Origin: Microstegium vimineum
Taxonomy: Eukaryota > Streptophyta > Magnoliopsida > Poales > Poaceae
Assembly: GCA_022036555.1 (NCBI GenBank)
Contig: CM039140.1
Location: 26,679,843 to 26,743,842 of the forward strand
Length of the DNA stretch: 64,000 bases
Direction: 5' to 3'
The notes under the pieces were generated by a model. That model did not search any database, was not told where the DNA came from, and saw only the letters and a list, made by a program, of their open reading frames with translations. Below are positions 44,557-57,709 of the stretch, piece after piece. Position 1 is the first letter of the stretch; each line of letters opens with the position of its first letter. The position numbers and the translations under genes were made by a program.

Positions 44557-45783
44557 CTCAACTATGCCATGAGTCAAGTTCCAAACTCTATATGCTTTGC
44601 TTCTAGTTGAGTAACCAAGTAGGAACTCTTCATCACATTTCTTCTGAAATTTGGTCAATCTTTCCCCTTTCTTCAAAATATAGCACTTGCAACCAAACAC
44701 TCTAAATATGCAATATTTGGCTTTCTTCCATTCAATAGCTCATATAGGGTCTTCTCAAGCATCTTGTGGCAATAGAGTCGCTTGCTATAGTAGCAAGCCG
44801 TGTTGATAGCTATGACCCAAAAAGAATCACTCACATTGTATTCACTAAGCATAGATCTTGCCATATCAATGAGTGTTATATTCTTTCTCTCAACAAGCCC
44901 ATTTGATTAAGGTGTATACTTGGCCGAGAATTGATGTTTGATTCCAAATTCATCACAAAACTCATCAACTCTAGTGTTCTTGAACTCACTACCATTTTCA
45001 CTTCTAACTTTCTTGATAGTTGTCTCAAATTCATTTTGGCATCTCTTGACAAAAGTTTTGAATGTATAAAATGTATCACTCTTGTCACTAAGAAAGAATA
45101 CCCATGTATATCTAGTGAAATCATCAACTATCACAAATCCATATTTATTTCCACCAATGCTAGCGTATGTGGTTGGTCAAAACAAGTCCATATGCAGAAG
45201 CTCAAAAGGTTTGCAAGTACTAATCATGATTTTACTAGGGTGAGTGTTTCCAACATGTTTGTCGGCTTGGCAAGAACTACAAAGCTTATCCTTTTCAAAG
45301 ACCACATCTTTCAAGCCTCTAACTAGATCATGTTTGACAAGCCTATTCAATTCTTTCATTCCAACATGACCAAGCCTTCTATGCCATAACCAACCCATGC
45401 TGGATTTAGAGAGTAAGCAAGGTGACAATTTAGTTTCTTTAGCATTGAAATCAACCAAGTAAAGATTCTCATATCTAAATCCTTTGAATATCAAGTTAGA
45501 TCCATCTACACTTATGATCTCTACATCATCAACTCCAAATATGCATTTGAAACCAGGATCACATAATTGAGCTACGGATAGCAAGTTGATGTTCAAGCTC
45601 TCTACTAGCAACACATTGGATATGCTCATGTTCATTGGATATTGCAATCTTACCAAGCCCTTTGACCTTGCATTTGCCATTGTCACCAAATGTGATAGAA
45701 TCAATACAATTGTCACTTGATTTGATTGAGTTGAACATTCTTGCATCCTTGGTCATATGTTGAGTGCACCCACTAACAAGCAC
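44557..45783 (-). pseudogene. SIRE-2 integrase and protease (3' part missing)
   Basis: Second SIRE copy, about 90% similar to 29664-30893 at protein level by eye. Protease start (VSGCTQHMTK), HRRLGHVGMKELNRL, CSSCQADKH, LHMDLF, VDDFTRYTWVFFLSDKSD, VRSENGSEFKN. It retains the catalytic Glu codon (NGLVERK in the broken frame) but has a TAA where Gln is expected (CAA to TAA, about 44910) and several frameshifts. The remaining integrase, RT, RNase H and 3' LTR are missing left of the Athila-like LTR. Confidence 0.88.
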
Positions 45784-46000
45784 CTAATGTCTCCCTCTAG
45801 TTTTATAATTGACCTATAAGAGAAATCAATTCTTCTTAGTTACCCAAACTTGCTTGGGTCATCCAAAGTTAGTGACTAAGGACTTTGGGACCCAAATAGC
45901 TTTCTTCTTTGAGCTCTCATTGGTTGAACCCATGTACTTAACTAACACACCTTCCCTTCCCTTGGTAAGCACATAACAAGAATTAAATCTAATAGAGGCA

Positions 46001-47853
46001 TTAGTGAATTTGATTTTTGCTTTGATTTATCTTGCAATATTGTGCTACATGCCCCACTTGCTTGCAACTTGTGCAAAACCAACCATTGCCCTTCACAAAG
46101 CTAGGCTTTGGAGTTGCAAAGGTCGCCTTGACTTTCTTGGGGGTATAGCCCAATCCCTCTTTGCAAAAGGAGAACCTTTGGCTACCCAAGCACTTTAGCA
46201 AATGAACATCACCACCATATGCATTTCCTAATGAAAGAGTGAGCTTGTTTACTTCATTCTTCAAAGTTTTATTTTCATTAAGCAATGAAACATCACAAGT
46301 AGAATCTTTACTAGTACAAGTAGTAGATGTGGAAGTGCTACATGAAGTACTAGTAGGAGCAACAATCATGGGTGTAAAGAAACATTCATCAAGTAAATCA
46401 CAAGTTAAGCCTATGTCACATGTTGGAACATGTTCCTTCTCCTTTTGCTCAACAAGAGATGAGTGAGTGTTTTCAAGCTTAGTGTGAGCTTTGCCAAGCT
46501 TCTCATGGTCTACCTCTAACCTCTCATGAGAAACATTAAGATCATCAAAGGATTGCTTGAGAGCTTATAGTTCCTTTCACAATTCTTTGTACTCTTTTCT
46601 TTTGATGTCAAAATGAGACTGAGAATCTTCCAACATGTCAATTAGTTCATCTTTAGTTGGTTCATAATCACTAGAATCACATTCATCATCAGATTGTACC
46701 TTAGTGGACTTAGCCATGAAGCATGTAGATGGTGTGTCAAAGAGAGAGATCTTGTCTTTCATAGCAATGCTAGCAAGAGATTTCTTCTTGCTTGACTTCC
46801 TCTCAGCATCACTATCATCATCATCACTTGTGGAAGCATCACTATCCCAAGTGATCACATATGATCCTCCCTTCTTCTTCTTGAAGGTCATCTTGCTTTC
46901 TTTCTTGTCCTTATTGTTGCTCTTCTTTTCATCTTCATTGTCGCTATGATGTGGACAATCCACAATGATATGATCCTTGTTATTGCACTTGAAGCATCTT
47001 CTATCATTTCCTTGTTCTTGAAGGTGTTTTTCTTCCTTCTAGCTCTATAGCCCTTCTTCTTTATGAACTTTCCAAATCTCTTGACAAATAGAGCCATCTC
47101 TTCATCATCTTCATTGTTATCACTTGAGCTAGCATAATTGCTTGATTCATCATACTTGATCTTTGCTTCGCCCTTTTATGATGATGTGGCTTTGAATGCC
47201 ACACTCTTGTTCTTGTCTTCCTTTTTCTCATCTTTCTTTTCTTTGTTCTCTTCCATCTTTTCCTTGTCATCTCTATAGGTGTCATCGGTTATCACCTCAC
47301 CAAGAACTTGGTTTGGTGTCATTGTGTCCAATCCACCTCTCACCAATAGAGTGACCAACATGTCAAATCTTGAGGGAAGGTTCCTCAAAAATTTGAATGA
47401 GAAATCCTTATCCTTTACCTTCTCTCCAAGTGTCTTGAGGTCATTGACTAGCACTTCAAGCCTATTGAACTTCTCCGGTACATTTTCATCATCCTTCTTC
47501 TTGAAGCTAGCAAACTTTTCTTTCAAGATGTATGCCTTGGCCCCTTCATTGATTGAGTTCCCTCATATGACTCTTCTAGCTTCTTCCAAGTGTCATGAGC
47601 CATCTCCACATTCTTGATTTGCTCAAAGACCTCTTTGGACAATGCATCATGAATGGCACTCAATGCAATGTCATTGTTTTTCTTCTTTGGTCGTGGTGGG
47701 TGCCTCTTCATTCACCACCTCAAACTTCTTATCAACTACCAACCATATCTTCCGGCTGATTGATTTGACATGGGTGGTCATAAATGCCTTCCAATAGCTA
47801 TAATTGGTGCCATCAAACTTGGGTGGCCTCATGGTGTTGTTGATTTGAGCCAT
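46001..47853 (-). pseudogene. SIRE-2 Gag
   Basis: True ATG at 47853 (MAQINNTMRPPKFDGTNYSYWK), the copia Gag start. Then come the FEQIKNVEMAHDTWKKLEESYEGT and KDFSFKFLRNLPSRFDMLVTLLV segments, and a Lys/Glu-rich linker. A first CCHC knuckle (CFKCNNKDHIIVDC) is followed by acidic Ser/Asp runs, a coiled-coil region, and a second knuckle (FCTSCKQVGHVAQYC). Two knuckles and a long spacer are usual for SIRE Gag. Frames change several times, and a stop lies at the start of the C-terminal part. Confidence 0.88.
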
Positions 47854-47896
47854 TTTAACACCATAGGATGTAAAGCCTCAAATGAACGGTGTACCG

Positions 47897-47909
47897 ACCC
47901 CGATATCAC
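47897..47909 (-). other. Primer-binding site of SIRE-2 (degenerate)
   Basis: Minus strand reads gtgatatcggggtc between LTR end and gag leader, similar to tggtatcagagcc with several changes. It sets the LTR end near 47910. Confidence 0.55.
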
Positions 47910-50900
47910 TTCAAAGGTCTAGGAATGGCTAGAGGGGGGGATGAATAGCCTAATAAAAATTTTACATCAACACTAGGCAAAAGTATTAGTATAACAAATG
48001 GCTAAAGAAAGTTTTGCACTAGCTCTACAAAGGGTTGCAAGCCACCTATCCACAATTCTAGTTTCTAGCAATAGATAATTCTAATCCACACAACAAAGGC
48101 TAAACAACTAGAGCACAAGATAAAACTACACAAGTCAATAGCTAGAAGCAAACAAATAACTAGGCTAAGCTAAACAATATACACAAGCTAATAGAGCTAC
48201 TCTACTTTGCAAGAATGAAATCAAGTAATAGCAAGAGTAATGATAGGAGGGTTATACCGACATGAAGAGTAGCAACCAATAGATAACAAATGAATTAATA
48301 GCCACAAGATGAATTCTCGGCAAAGAGATTGACACAATGATTTTTTATCGATGATCACTTTCTTGTCGGCAAGCTAATCCTCGTTGTAGCGAATCACCCA
48401 CTTGGAGGTTCATGTGCTAATTAGCATCACATGTCAAACCCGTCACCGAGTGCTGCTCAACCAACACATGATGGGGCTCCACAAGCTATGAGCAATCCAC
48501 TAGAGATGTCCTTCGCAAACTTCCGTGGGGAAGACTCAAGAACACCTCACAATCCACCGATCGGAGCCAGTGACAATCACCTTCCTCTGCTCAATGATCC
48601 TCGTCGCACCAAGCCGTCTAGGAGTAAAAAAACTCCAAGAATAACAAGAGCTCCCGTGATGATGACGATCACCAAGCGCCACTAGTATGAAATATGGATA
48701 GCAATGCACTTAGTTCACTCAATCTCTCATGAAATGATCAATTCTATCAAGAGGTGAGTGGATGGAAGCAATATCAAGCAAGCACAAGTGTATGAGTAAG
48801 TGGAGTGTGCAAGAGAGTTCCCCAAGGGCTAGCTAAAACACTTATATAGCCTCCCAAGCCAAACTAGTCGTTTTGCCCCGAAACCACACTTTCTGCGAGT
48901 ACTCCGGATGCTACTTCTACATAGGGTCCGAACCAATGAGCCAAGCGTCCAAACCACTGTGTAGACAGAAACCCTTGTTTATTCGCTTGAAATGAACGTC
49001 TGGACGCACGCTCCAGATGCACCAAGTTTCTTGTCCGGACTAAACGCTATGCGTTCGAACCCTTCACGTTTTTGAAATGAGTTGTTGACGCGCACACAGT
49101 CTTTGAAACAGTCCTCCGGACGCTAGCAATAGTCCACCTCTAGACCAAAGCCTCTAGCGTCCGGACCTCACTCAGTAAGGCTCCCGAGAGCTTTAAGACT
49201 TCGGACGCATGTCTGGAGTGCCTCCTCCATACCAAAGCTTCGAGTCCGGAGCTTACACAGTAAGCAACAGAGAGCGCAAGAGCTCCGAACGCAAGTCTGG
49301 ACCTCGGCTCTGGACTATCTCCAGTGTCTGGACTCGCTGTGCACAACATAGTGGGACTAGGGTTTGCCTTCGGACCCAAGCAAATTGGTCCAAACTGACA
49401 CAACCCTAGCATATGGACCTCCTTTTTCTGTCCAAATTACATCAAACTTTCTCCCAATCTTTCATATGCTAACACTAAGTGATCTCAACACTTGTGCATG
49501 TGTGTTAGCTTTTAGTTCACATTTTCTTGGAATTAAGTTTGTTACTCTCACTAATTGTAACACCCTAAAAACATGCATTATTTAAAATAGAGTAAAATTG
49601 TGTTAAATGCATTTTTGTGAACATTACAACATAGGAAAAGTAATTAAGGATTTCATGAAATAAAATTGTCGCAAGTAGAAACACTTTTGTTGCATTCATG
49701 CTGGTGCATGGTGTTTTGTATTGCCTGACTTTTTCAATCTTCAAAATTGAATTCAAAAGTGCTTTTGGAATTTGATTTGGAAATTCAGAAAAATAAAAGA
49801 AAAACTCTTTCCCTCACTCTCTCTCCCTTCTACCCACTCTGGCCCGCAGGCCTCTTCCCCGCCCCCCCTAGCCCAGTTCCCCCCCCCCTCTCTTTCTCTT
49901 GTCCGGATGGGCTTCATCCCGGCCCAACACGCCAGCCCAACCACCCCTCGCACTGCATCTCTCTCTCTCACTAGCAGACATGGCCCACCCGTCAGCTGCT
50001 CCTCTGTCACCTTCCTTGTCTTCCTCCCTCTCCTTCCCTGCTTTCCCGCGCCGACGAACCTCTCGGTCGAACTCGATTCGGAGTAGGGGATCTTCCCCTT
50101 CCTTAACCAATGCGGTCCCGTGACAAGCAAGCCGAGCGCCATCACCCGCCCTTTCCTTTCTCCCTCCCCCCTTCTTCTTTCCTTTCTGCGTCGCCGCCCT
50201 TTCCTTGCGGCCGAGCGCGAATCCGCGGCGGAATCCTCCTTTCCCTTCCTTGCGGCACCCCTCCGAGCTATAAAAGCTCATCCCCCGTACCCTGCCGCCC
50301 TCACATCACCCTCTCGGAGCACCCAGAGGCACAACCGCCGCCGCCCGCTTAACACAGAGTCGCCGCCGTCGTTCTGTGCGGGCCGATCTCCTCCGCGCCG
50401 TTCAACTGCTCCCCGAACTTCGCGTGACGGTAAGAGCGCTCCCAGGATGCTCACAGACCCCCCCTGTTCCCTCTGTCTCGCCTGCGTGCACCCTGTCCGC
50501 GACCACCGGCCACACAAAACCGCCCCTCCGCGTGAGCAGCTCGCCCTCGCGTGCAATCGGGTCAACCAACCCCGTAATCGTCTTCGCCGTTCTCCCCTCT
50601 CTCTCTCCCTGGCCTTTTCGCACAGAGAATGGTGCACTGAATCACCGAATTGCGCAGCGCTGCCCAAGTCCGGCAATGGCGCCACCGCGTCTCTGACTCT
50701 GGCCGCCGCGCGCCACCTCTCTCCTCCCCCGATCTAATCTTGTCCGTTCATTTTGAATCGGGCGCATAACTAAGCTCGATACCCCTTCGGCCGGCTTATT
50801 TACAAAAGAAACCCCACGGTTTTTAATGTATCAACCCGCAGTCCTAAGGCGTATTCCCCCTTTACGTCTTCTGTTCTGCAAAGCGTAGTTCTTCTGGGTT

Positions 50901-52923
50901 TTGTTTTAATTCAAAATTAAAAAAAGAAAAATCCTATTTACAGATTTGCCACTCAATTTCAAATGCTTCTAAAATGCTCATTTTAACTCCGATTTCATCC
51001 ATTCAACTTGCGTTAGATTCGTATCGACGTAATCTACGTGTTAGTTAGTTCATAGTTCATGTTAGACAACTGTTAAATATAATTAATTGTTTAATCCCTT
51101 TTAATCTCGTGTTTACGTTATAAAACTTATTTAGTTCATATCTTCTTCGTTATAGCTCCGTTTTTCGTGATTCAAACGTCTTTGTGATCGTAGTGAGATG
51201 TAGATCAGTTTTATAAACTTTTAATCTTGTTTTATTGTGATTGGTGTACTGTTCTAATCTATAGCCTTTGTTTGCTTGCATGTTATGCCTCTGTATGATT
51301 TCATGTGATGTGGTGATCGAGTACAGACGGTTAGCAGTACGTGGGTGACCAGGAGTTTCTCTTTGAGCAGGATCAGCAGGAGCCCTTTGAGCAAGGCAAG
51401 TATTATATGGGAATTTCCTTGATGTCCTATTCATGATGTTTTTCAATAAAACAATATGCATGTGTCTAATATTGTTACCATAGGGTTTACCTAGATTTGT
51501 TTACCTTGATCCTTGAAATCCTATGGGTTACTTTTGCATATGGGTAGTTATTGCTAGTGCTCCTCTTTAATAAGGCATGATCTTTAATCTTGATTAATGA
51601 CTACACGAGATGATAAAGTAAAACTTGACTTTTTAGCAACATGGATTTAGGATCCTATCTGTCAGCAAAAGCTGGGACACACAGTACAACCATGAGGGTC
51701 ATATGGCTCTGGCTTTAGTTCAGTATTAGGGTTACTCTCTCGCATGCGGCAGTTCACAAAAGTTGCCATTGACGCGCGGTTGCGGGTTGTGGCTGGAGTG
51801 GGGACCGCTGCGTGTGTGTACCATCTCGGGGCTCCCGTATACCCCTTGCCCGTGGATCCGTACTGTCTGTGGTATCTCAGTGAGCCCCTTTGAAAGACTT
51901 CATAGTGTTCCCTGCCCGCTCACCTCGGTAGTGTTAAGGGAGTCATGATCCCGGGGCATTTGGGCAAACACGACTCATGGGTAAAGTGTACAACCTCTGC
52001 AGAGTGTTAAAAACTGGTATATCAGCCGTGCTCACGGACACGAGCGGCCCGGAAAACTCACAGAACCTTTGGTTACTTGTTGTTTACCTTTATGAATCAC
52101 TTTATCATGGAATTATGTTACTTGTTCGTTTGTTTACTTGATCATGCAATTTGGGGGCTTAAGCATAAATTTGATCTACCACTTGTAAAGTTTCATTACA
52201 AATTAAAAATGCTTATCGCAGTAAACCAGTGTCATACTTTTTGAGCCTCATGAACCCCATATATGCTTGTTGAGTACGAAAGTACTTACGCTTGTTTTCT
52301 TTCTTTTCAATATTTGGATAAAAATCCCAGATGGGTACCAGATTATCAGAGTTATGAGGAGTATCCAGAGGACTACTAGGTTTGGGGTCAACCAGTTGAC
52401 GTCCCTGTGCAATGGAGCTTCGCGAGAGTTATCTTATATTTCCGCTGTTATGTAATAATCATTAATAGATACTTATTCGCTATGTAATAAACACTTGTGA
52501 TGATACAATTTTGATAATTTGTCGGCTTATGTGTGTGACTGATCTCTAGGCACACATAAGGTTATTGCATCCCGTTTTGTCTTTAAAACTGGGTGTGACA
52601 CTAATTCATATAGTTTATGCAATGCAAATGACCTAGTGGCACATGATAACTGTAATCATTCACGAATTCTTCCGATAGTACAACTATCTATCCTAAATGA
52701 GGTCACACTCTCTATAGTGTCTTGATCACTAAACTGAAAATGGTTCCTATATCACCTTTGCCTTGAATCCATTTTCCTTTTCATCCATGCTAGAGCTTTT
52801 GCCATTAACATCTTGATCCATCTAGCTCCATCACATGGCATGTACCAACCTATCTCATACATCCACTTAGAGAGCAATATGTTAGTACACTAGTAGGTTT
52901 CATCAATTACACAAAACCAAACA
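47910..52923 (-). repeat. SIRE-2 5' LTR (L2) with nested solo LTR
   Basis: LTR sequence 47910-49555 plus 52606-52923, about 1.96 kb; the left edge is approximate. Similar to L1 and L3 throughout. TATA (minus) near 48841-48850, a TCCGGA-rich part (48890-49400), and the LTR start TGTTTGGTTTTGTG (minus) at 52923. Interrupted by the Tekay-like solo LTR at 49556-52600. The SIRE flank after 52923 is ctggg. Confidence 0.85.
49556..52600 (+). mobile_element. Tekay-like solo LTR
   Basis: 3,045 bp from TGTAACACCC to GGGTGTGACA with a perfect TSD CTAAT (49551-49555, 52601-52605). Carries the TATA palindrome agctataaaagctc (about 50268-50281), the acidic exon-like island (51316-51400) and the second short conserved frame (52345-52380). 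Closest to the solo LTR at 12606-26492 by eye. Confidence 0.95.
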
Positions 52924-53000
52924 CTGGGCTTTTATCCGTGCACGCATAGTTACGAGATGGAGAAAGCTAACCTGCAGCGGAACTATGTTCTAGAATATGT
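52924..53000. other. Short spacer, not assigned to any element
   Basis: 77 bp between the SIRE-2 LTR end and the SIRE LTR L3. It matches nothing else in the window. It may be the only pre-insertion host DNA, or a remnant of an older repeat. Confidence 0.5.
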
Positions 53001-54301
53001 TGTCTCTAAAAGTTCTAGGAATGGCTAGAGGGGATGAATAGCCTAATTAAAATTTTCTACAACAACACTAGGCAAAGTGGTTAGAATAACAAATGGCAAA
53101 ATACGAGTTTTGCACTAGCTCTACAAGGGGTGCAATCCACCTAACCACAATTCTAGTTACTAGCAAGAATGAAACTAAATCACACAAAGAGCTAGCTAAC
53201 TAGAACTAATCAATAACTAACAAAAACAAGCTACACAAGAAGGTAACTAAGGTAAAACTACACAAGCTAAACAAGTTACTCTACCTTGCAAGAATGTAAG
53301 GAATGAAATGCAAGAGCTAGAGTTAGGAGGGTTATACCAATGTGGAGAGTAGCACCAAGAGATAACCAATCAATCAACAATCACAAGAGAATCCTTGGTA
53401 GAGAGACAATTGACACAATGATTTTTACCGAGGTTCACTTGTTTGCCAACAAGCTACTCTTCGTTGTAGCGAATCACCCACTTGGAGGTTCACGCGCTAA
53501 TTGGCATCACACGCCAAGCCCGTCACCGGGTGGCACTCAACCAACACAAGATGGGGCTCCACAAGCTGCGAGCAATCCACTAGAGATGCCTTTCGTGAAG
53601 CTCCTGTGGGGAAGGTTCAAGAACCCCTCACAATCCACCAATCAGAGCCGAAGACAATCACCTTCCTCTACTCGATGATCCTCATCGCACCAAGCTGTCT
53701 AGGAGTTAGCAAACTCCAAGAATAACAAGAGCTCCCGCAATGACGACAATCACCAAGTGCCACTAGTATGCAATCAAGAGTAGCAATGCACTTGGTTCAC
53801 TCAATCTCTCATGAAATGATCAATTCTATCAAACAGAAGAGTAGTGGAGGCTCTCACAAGCTAGCACAAGTGTATAAGTGAAGTGAGTGTGCAAGAGAGT
53901 GTCCCAAAGGCCGGCCAAAACATATATATAGCCTCTCCCTCGAAACTAGTCGTTTAGCCCCCATTTCACACTTCCTGTGTTTGCTCCGTACTCTACTTGC
54001 ACATAGGGTCCGAACCATTAATAGCTCCCGGACACCTTCACCAGCGTTGTTTTCTTCCTTTGTTACAACGTCCGGACGCAAGCTCCGGACGTGTCCAGAC
54101 CCCTGTCCGGACTAAAGGCCACGCGTCTGAACGCCTCCGCATTTGAATTTGCCCATTGCCACGCACTTTCCTTGCTGAAGCAGTCCTCTGCACGCTGGCA
54201 ACAGTCCACCTCTGGACCAATGCCTCCAGCGTCCGGACCTTACACAGTAAGGTTACAGAGAGCTCCGTGACTCCGGACGCGCGTTCGAAGCCCTGGGTCC
54301 T
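53001..54301 (-). repeat. SIRE-like LTR L3 (right part beyond window or lost)
   Basis: Starts TGTCTCTAAAAGTTCTAGG on + and aligns with L2 from 47910 (ctaggaatggctagagggg) and with L1. TATA (minus) near 53921-53930 and a TCCGGA-rich part at 53990-54290. The right part is cut off by the Tekay-like LTR at 54302. Could be a 3' LTR of a third minus-strand SIRE element or a solo LTR. Confidence 0.8.
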
Positions 54302-56647
54302 TGTAACACCCTAAAATTTGCATATTTCAAAATAGAGTTAAAATGCTTTAAATATGATTTTAGTGCTCATGAAACATAGGAAAAATAAAAGTTTTTATTA
54401 AATTAAAATTTATCTTAGAGTGTAGAAATATGTTTGATAATTCATGCCTTTTCATTTGGTTCAATCCAATGAGTGATTTTAATCAAAGTTCAAAATGATT
54501 TCAAAATGTTTTTGAAATGGTTTTAAATGAAAATATAAAAGAAAATAAAAGAAAAAGGAAAACAAAACTGGAAAGGAAACCCTTTCCTCCTTTCCCTTCC
54601 TTCTGGCCCGCTCGGCGACCCAGTCCTTCCCCGCAGGCCCACTCCCTCTCCCTTCACTCTTTTCTCCCCCGCCTGGGCCGGCAGCGCCTGAGGCCCAGCT
54701 CGCTTTCTCAGCCCAGCCATAAGTGCAACCGCCTCCCTCCCTTCCCTCACTTCCAGCCGGGCCTCGCTCGTCAGTTCCTTCCCCAATCTCCCCTACTCCC
54801 TCACGCGAACGCGCACGGACGCGCCGAGCGCCCGGCAACCGCTGCTGCCGCCCGCACGAACCCCGCTCCCACTCCGCTCTTTCCGTGCCCACGTCCTGAA
54901 CGCTCGGCTCTGCAAACACTCTGTCCCGAGCGCGATAAAGAGGACACCCGCGCTCACCTTTCTCTCTTTTCGCTCTCTCTGTTTTTCTCCCACGCTAACA
55001 CACCACCGGGCCCTGTAGCGTCGCCTTCGTGATTCTTCACCGGAGGACCGCCGCTTTGAGAGCGTGTCGTCCGCATTTGAACCTCGCCACCGCTATTGCT
55101 CGATGTCGTCCGTCTCCAGAACTCCCGCCTCCGCCCCTGGTATCGCCTTGCCGCAACGACTATGTCCACGGAACCCGCGTCATTGTCGTCCGTTGTGCCG
55201 TCGTCCGCCTGCTCTGAGACATCTCCGTCCTCTACGTCGTATGGGTGAGCTCCGCAATCCATCCCTCTCCCTTCCCGAGCCCTCAATTTGGCGCATCGAT
55301 GGCTTAGCTACTCCTCCAATGCACGCCGCACGCCGTCAGCCATGGCGACCCGACGCGCACATCTCTGTTCAGCTAAGAGCACCATCACACTCGCCTCACC
55401 CTCCTTTTTTCCCCGTACAAATCCCAAGCCGAACCATGGCCTCTATGGCCCTAGTAGCGCGTGCCAGCAAGCTTCCGCCACCGGCCATGGTAGCGCGTGT
55501 TTTTCCTTCGTCCCCGCTTTCAATCGATAGCATAGATGAGTTCGTTTCGCCTTCCTCTCTCTCCCCATGCTCTCGGATTTAGAAACCCTAGCCAGAATCA
55601 CCATGTCCGTGAACTCCGGTGACCTCCTCGTCGCCGGCAATGGAGGCGCAGCCACGTCTGTGTTCTTCTCCGGCCAGCCTTCCCCCCCCCCCCCTCTCCC
55701 CATCTTCTAATCTCAGCCATCCAAAGCGTGATCCTCGGCCAGAAACACTTGATACCCTTTCGCTGGTGTTTTTGCTAAAGAGTCCCTGGAATACTTCATG
55801 CTGAACCCGAGGTCCTCGGCTGATTTCGAAATTCAGAAAACAAATCAAAATTTGTTTTAATCTAAAAACAGTTCAAACTAATTTCAGAATTGCCATTCAT
55901 TTTGAAATGCTTATAAAATGTGCGTTTTAACTCCGATTTGAACGATTCGAATTGCGTTAGTCTCGTAATGAAATTATATACATGTTAAACCCACTGTTAG
56001 TCCTTTTTTAAGCATTTAAATTTCGAGGTTAAGTTTAATTAACAAAAATGCTTCTAGAGAACTTGTTTAAATCATATCTTTCGCGTTTTAAATCCGTTTT
56101 TTGTGAAATTCACGTTGAAATGTTCGTAGCAGTGCGTAGTATCTGTTTACAAAACTTTTACTTCTGTTTACTGTTGCTGGTGTACTTTTCTAATAGTAGC
56201 TATGTTTGCCTTTATGAATGCCATTGAAATGTGTGTTGATGCAAAGCCGTGATCGAGTTCAGACGGTGAGGAGTACGGTTGTGACCAGGAGTTCTACGAC
56301 GATCAGCGGGACCAGCAGGAGTTTGAGAACCTAGGCAAGTATAGCATGGGACCTACCTTGTCATCCTATTCACCATAATCATGATTTCATTTGCATGTGT
56401 TTAATTTGATACCCCTAGTAAGATTCCCTAGTGTTGATACCTTTACCTTGACTCCTATGGGTTATGCATATGGGTAGATGGCTAGTGCAAAATGAAATGA
56501 TACATGATCCCTGCCAAATGTTATAATACTCTAAATGAATTGATGAACCTGTTTATGGCAAATGGAACATAACCCTTCTATAACAACTCACTGTTGGCAA
56601 AAGCTGGGAATGATAGTGCAACCATGAGAGCTACATGGCTCTGGCTT
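54302..56647 (+). mobile_element. Third, diverged Tekay-like LTR (5' 2.3 kb)
   Basis: Starts TGTAACACCCTAAAATTTGC and follows the same layout as the other Tekay-like LTRs: GC-rich first kilobase, AT-rich stretch, the island gatcgagttcagacggtgag (56250) and the caaccatgagagctacatggctctggct box (56620). It is clearly diverged. It is interrupted at 56648 by Tat-2; its 3' end is not in the window. Confidence 0.88.
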
Positions 56648-56836
56648 TGTTGGGTACGAAGGTAAGGGGTACCCTAAACCCTTCGATAATTTAACGCTTA
56701 AACATAGCAACAATTTTTAAGGCAGGAACCAGCCCACTACCCAAGTCAGAAAAGAAAGGCCCATCACACGAAGGCCCCCTGCACCGGCTACAGCAACCAG
56801 TCATGGGCCGGCCCACCTCGACGGAAAGAGACGGAC

Positions 56837-57173
56837 TCGGGTCGAACGAACGACCCCTCCGCCTCCACCTCGACATCAAATGACAGACAAAGGGTCGATC
56901 GAACGACCCCTCTGCCTCTACCTCGACGCCGAATGACGGACAGAGGGGCGAACGAACGACCCCTCGGTTCCTACCTTGACACCGAACGACCCCTCGGCTC
57001 CTACCTCGACACTGGGTGACGGACGAGGGGTCGATCGAACGACCCCTCCGCCTCCACCTCGACCGCTCCGACCCTACCTCGACGCCGAGTGACGGACTAG
57101 GGGTCGAACGAACGACCCCTCCGACCCTACCTCGACGACGAGTCACGGAAAGAGGTCAAACGAACGACCCCTC
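56837..57173 (+). repeat. Minisatellite in Tat-2 LTR
   Basis: About seven copies of a unit of roughly 54 bp centred on cgaacgacccct followed by cctc/ctacctcgac. Most copies begin ggggtcg(a/t)(a)cgaacgacccc, an inverted repeat able to form a hairpin. Copies start near 56839, 56893, 56945, 56978, 57027, 57099 and 57152. One copy is shortened. Confidence 0.85.
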
Positions 57174-57699
57174 AACGGGAAGCTCGATCAGCCCAACTTC
57201 TCCCGATATGGGTTAAAGTAAACCCGCCTAATGCCATGGGCGCCCATGTCCGCAGTCAAATCCATCAGCTCATCGCCATCACCCGGACCTCTGTCAACTG
57301 TGCTGCCACTGTCGCCATGTCGCGAGTATGGACTCCAGAAGCGCCCCTCGAGACATGAACAGTACAGCCCTCGACAATGTCTTCGGGATACGACAGGGCC
57401 ACCCCGATCTCGACCTCACCCCTCGACCGGGGGGCTCGACCCCTGTCTCCAACCACTCCAGTATGGGGCCCGTCCCATCCGCCCCGTCTCGCTTCAGCTA
57501 TGGGATTCGCGCCCGCCTGCGGAAGCTGTGCCGCGACGTGCCGCGACGACTTCCATCGTCACCACGCCCCAGAGCGCCGGAAGGACGGGAAGGCCATACC
57601 GCCACAGTGATCGACGTCCCTTCACCAACGCTATGCCGCGGACACACCGCCCATGCTGCAACAGTTTAGGACCCTGTACCCTTGGGCCTCCCCTTTAGT

Positions 57700-57709
57700 C
57701 TATAAAAGG
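57700..57709 (+). promoter_or_regulatory. TATA box of Tat-2 LTR
   Basis: ctataaaagggg 390 bp before the LTR end, the usual position for the U3 promoter of this lineage. Confidence 0.7.

Noticed and set aside
57231..57700. Overlapping 155- and 113-residue frames in the Tat-2 LTR
   Set aside because: C-rich LTR sequence before the TATA box; no conserved pattern and both frames overlap.
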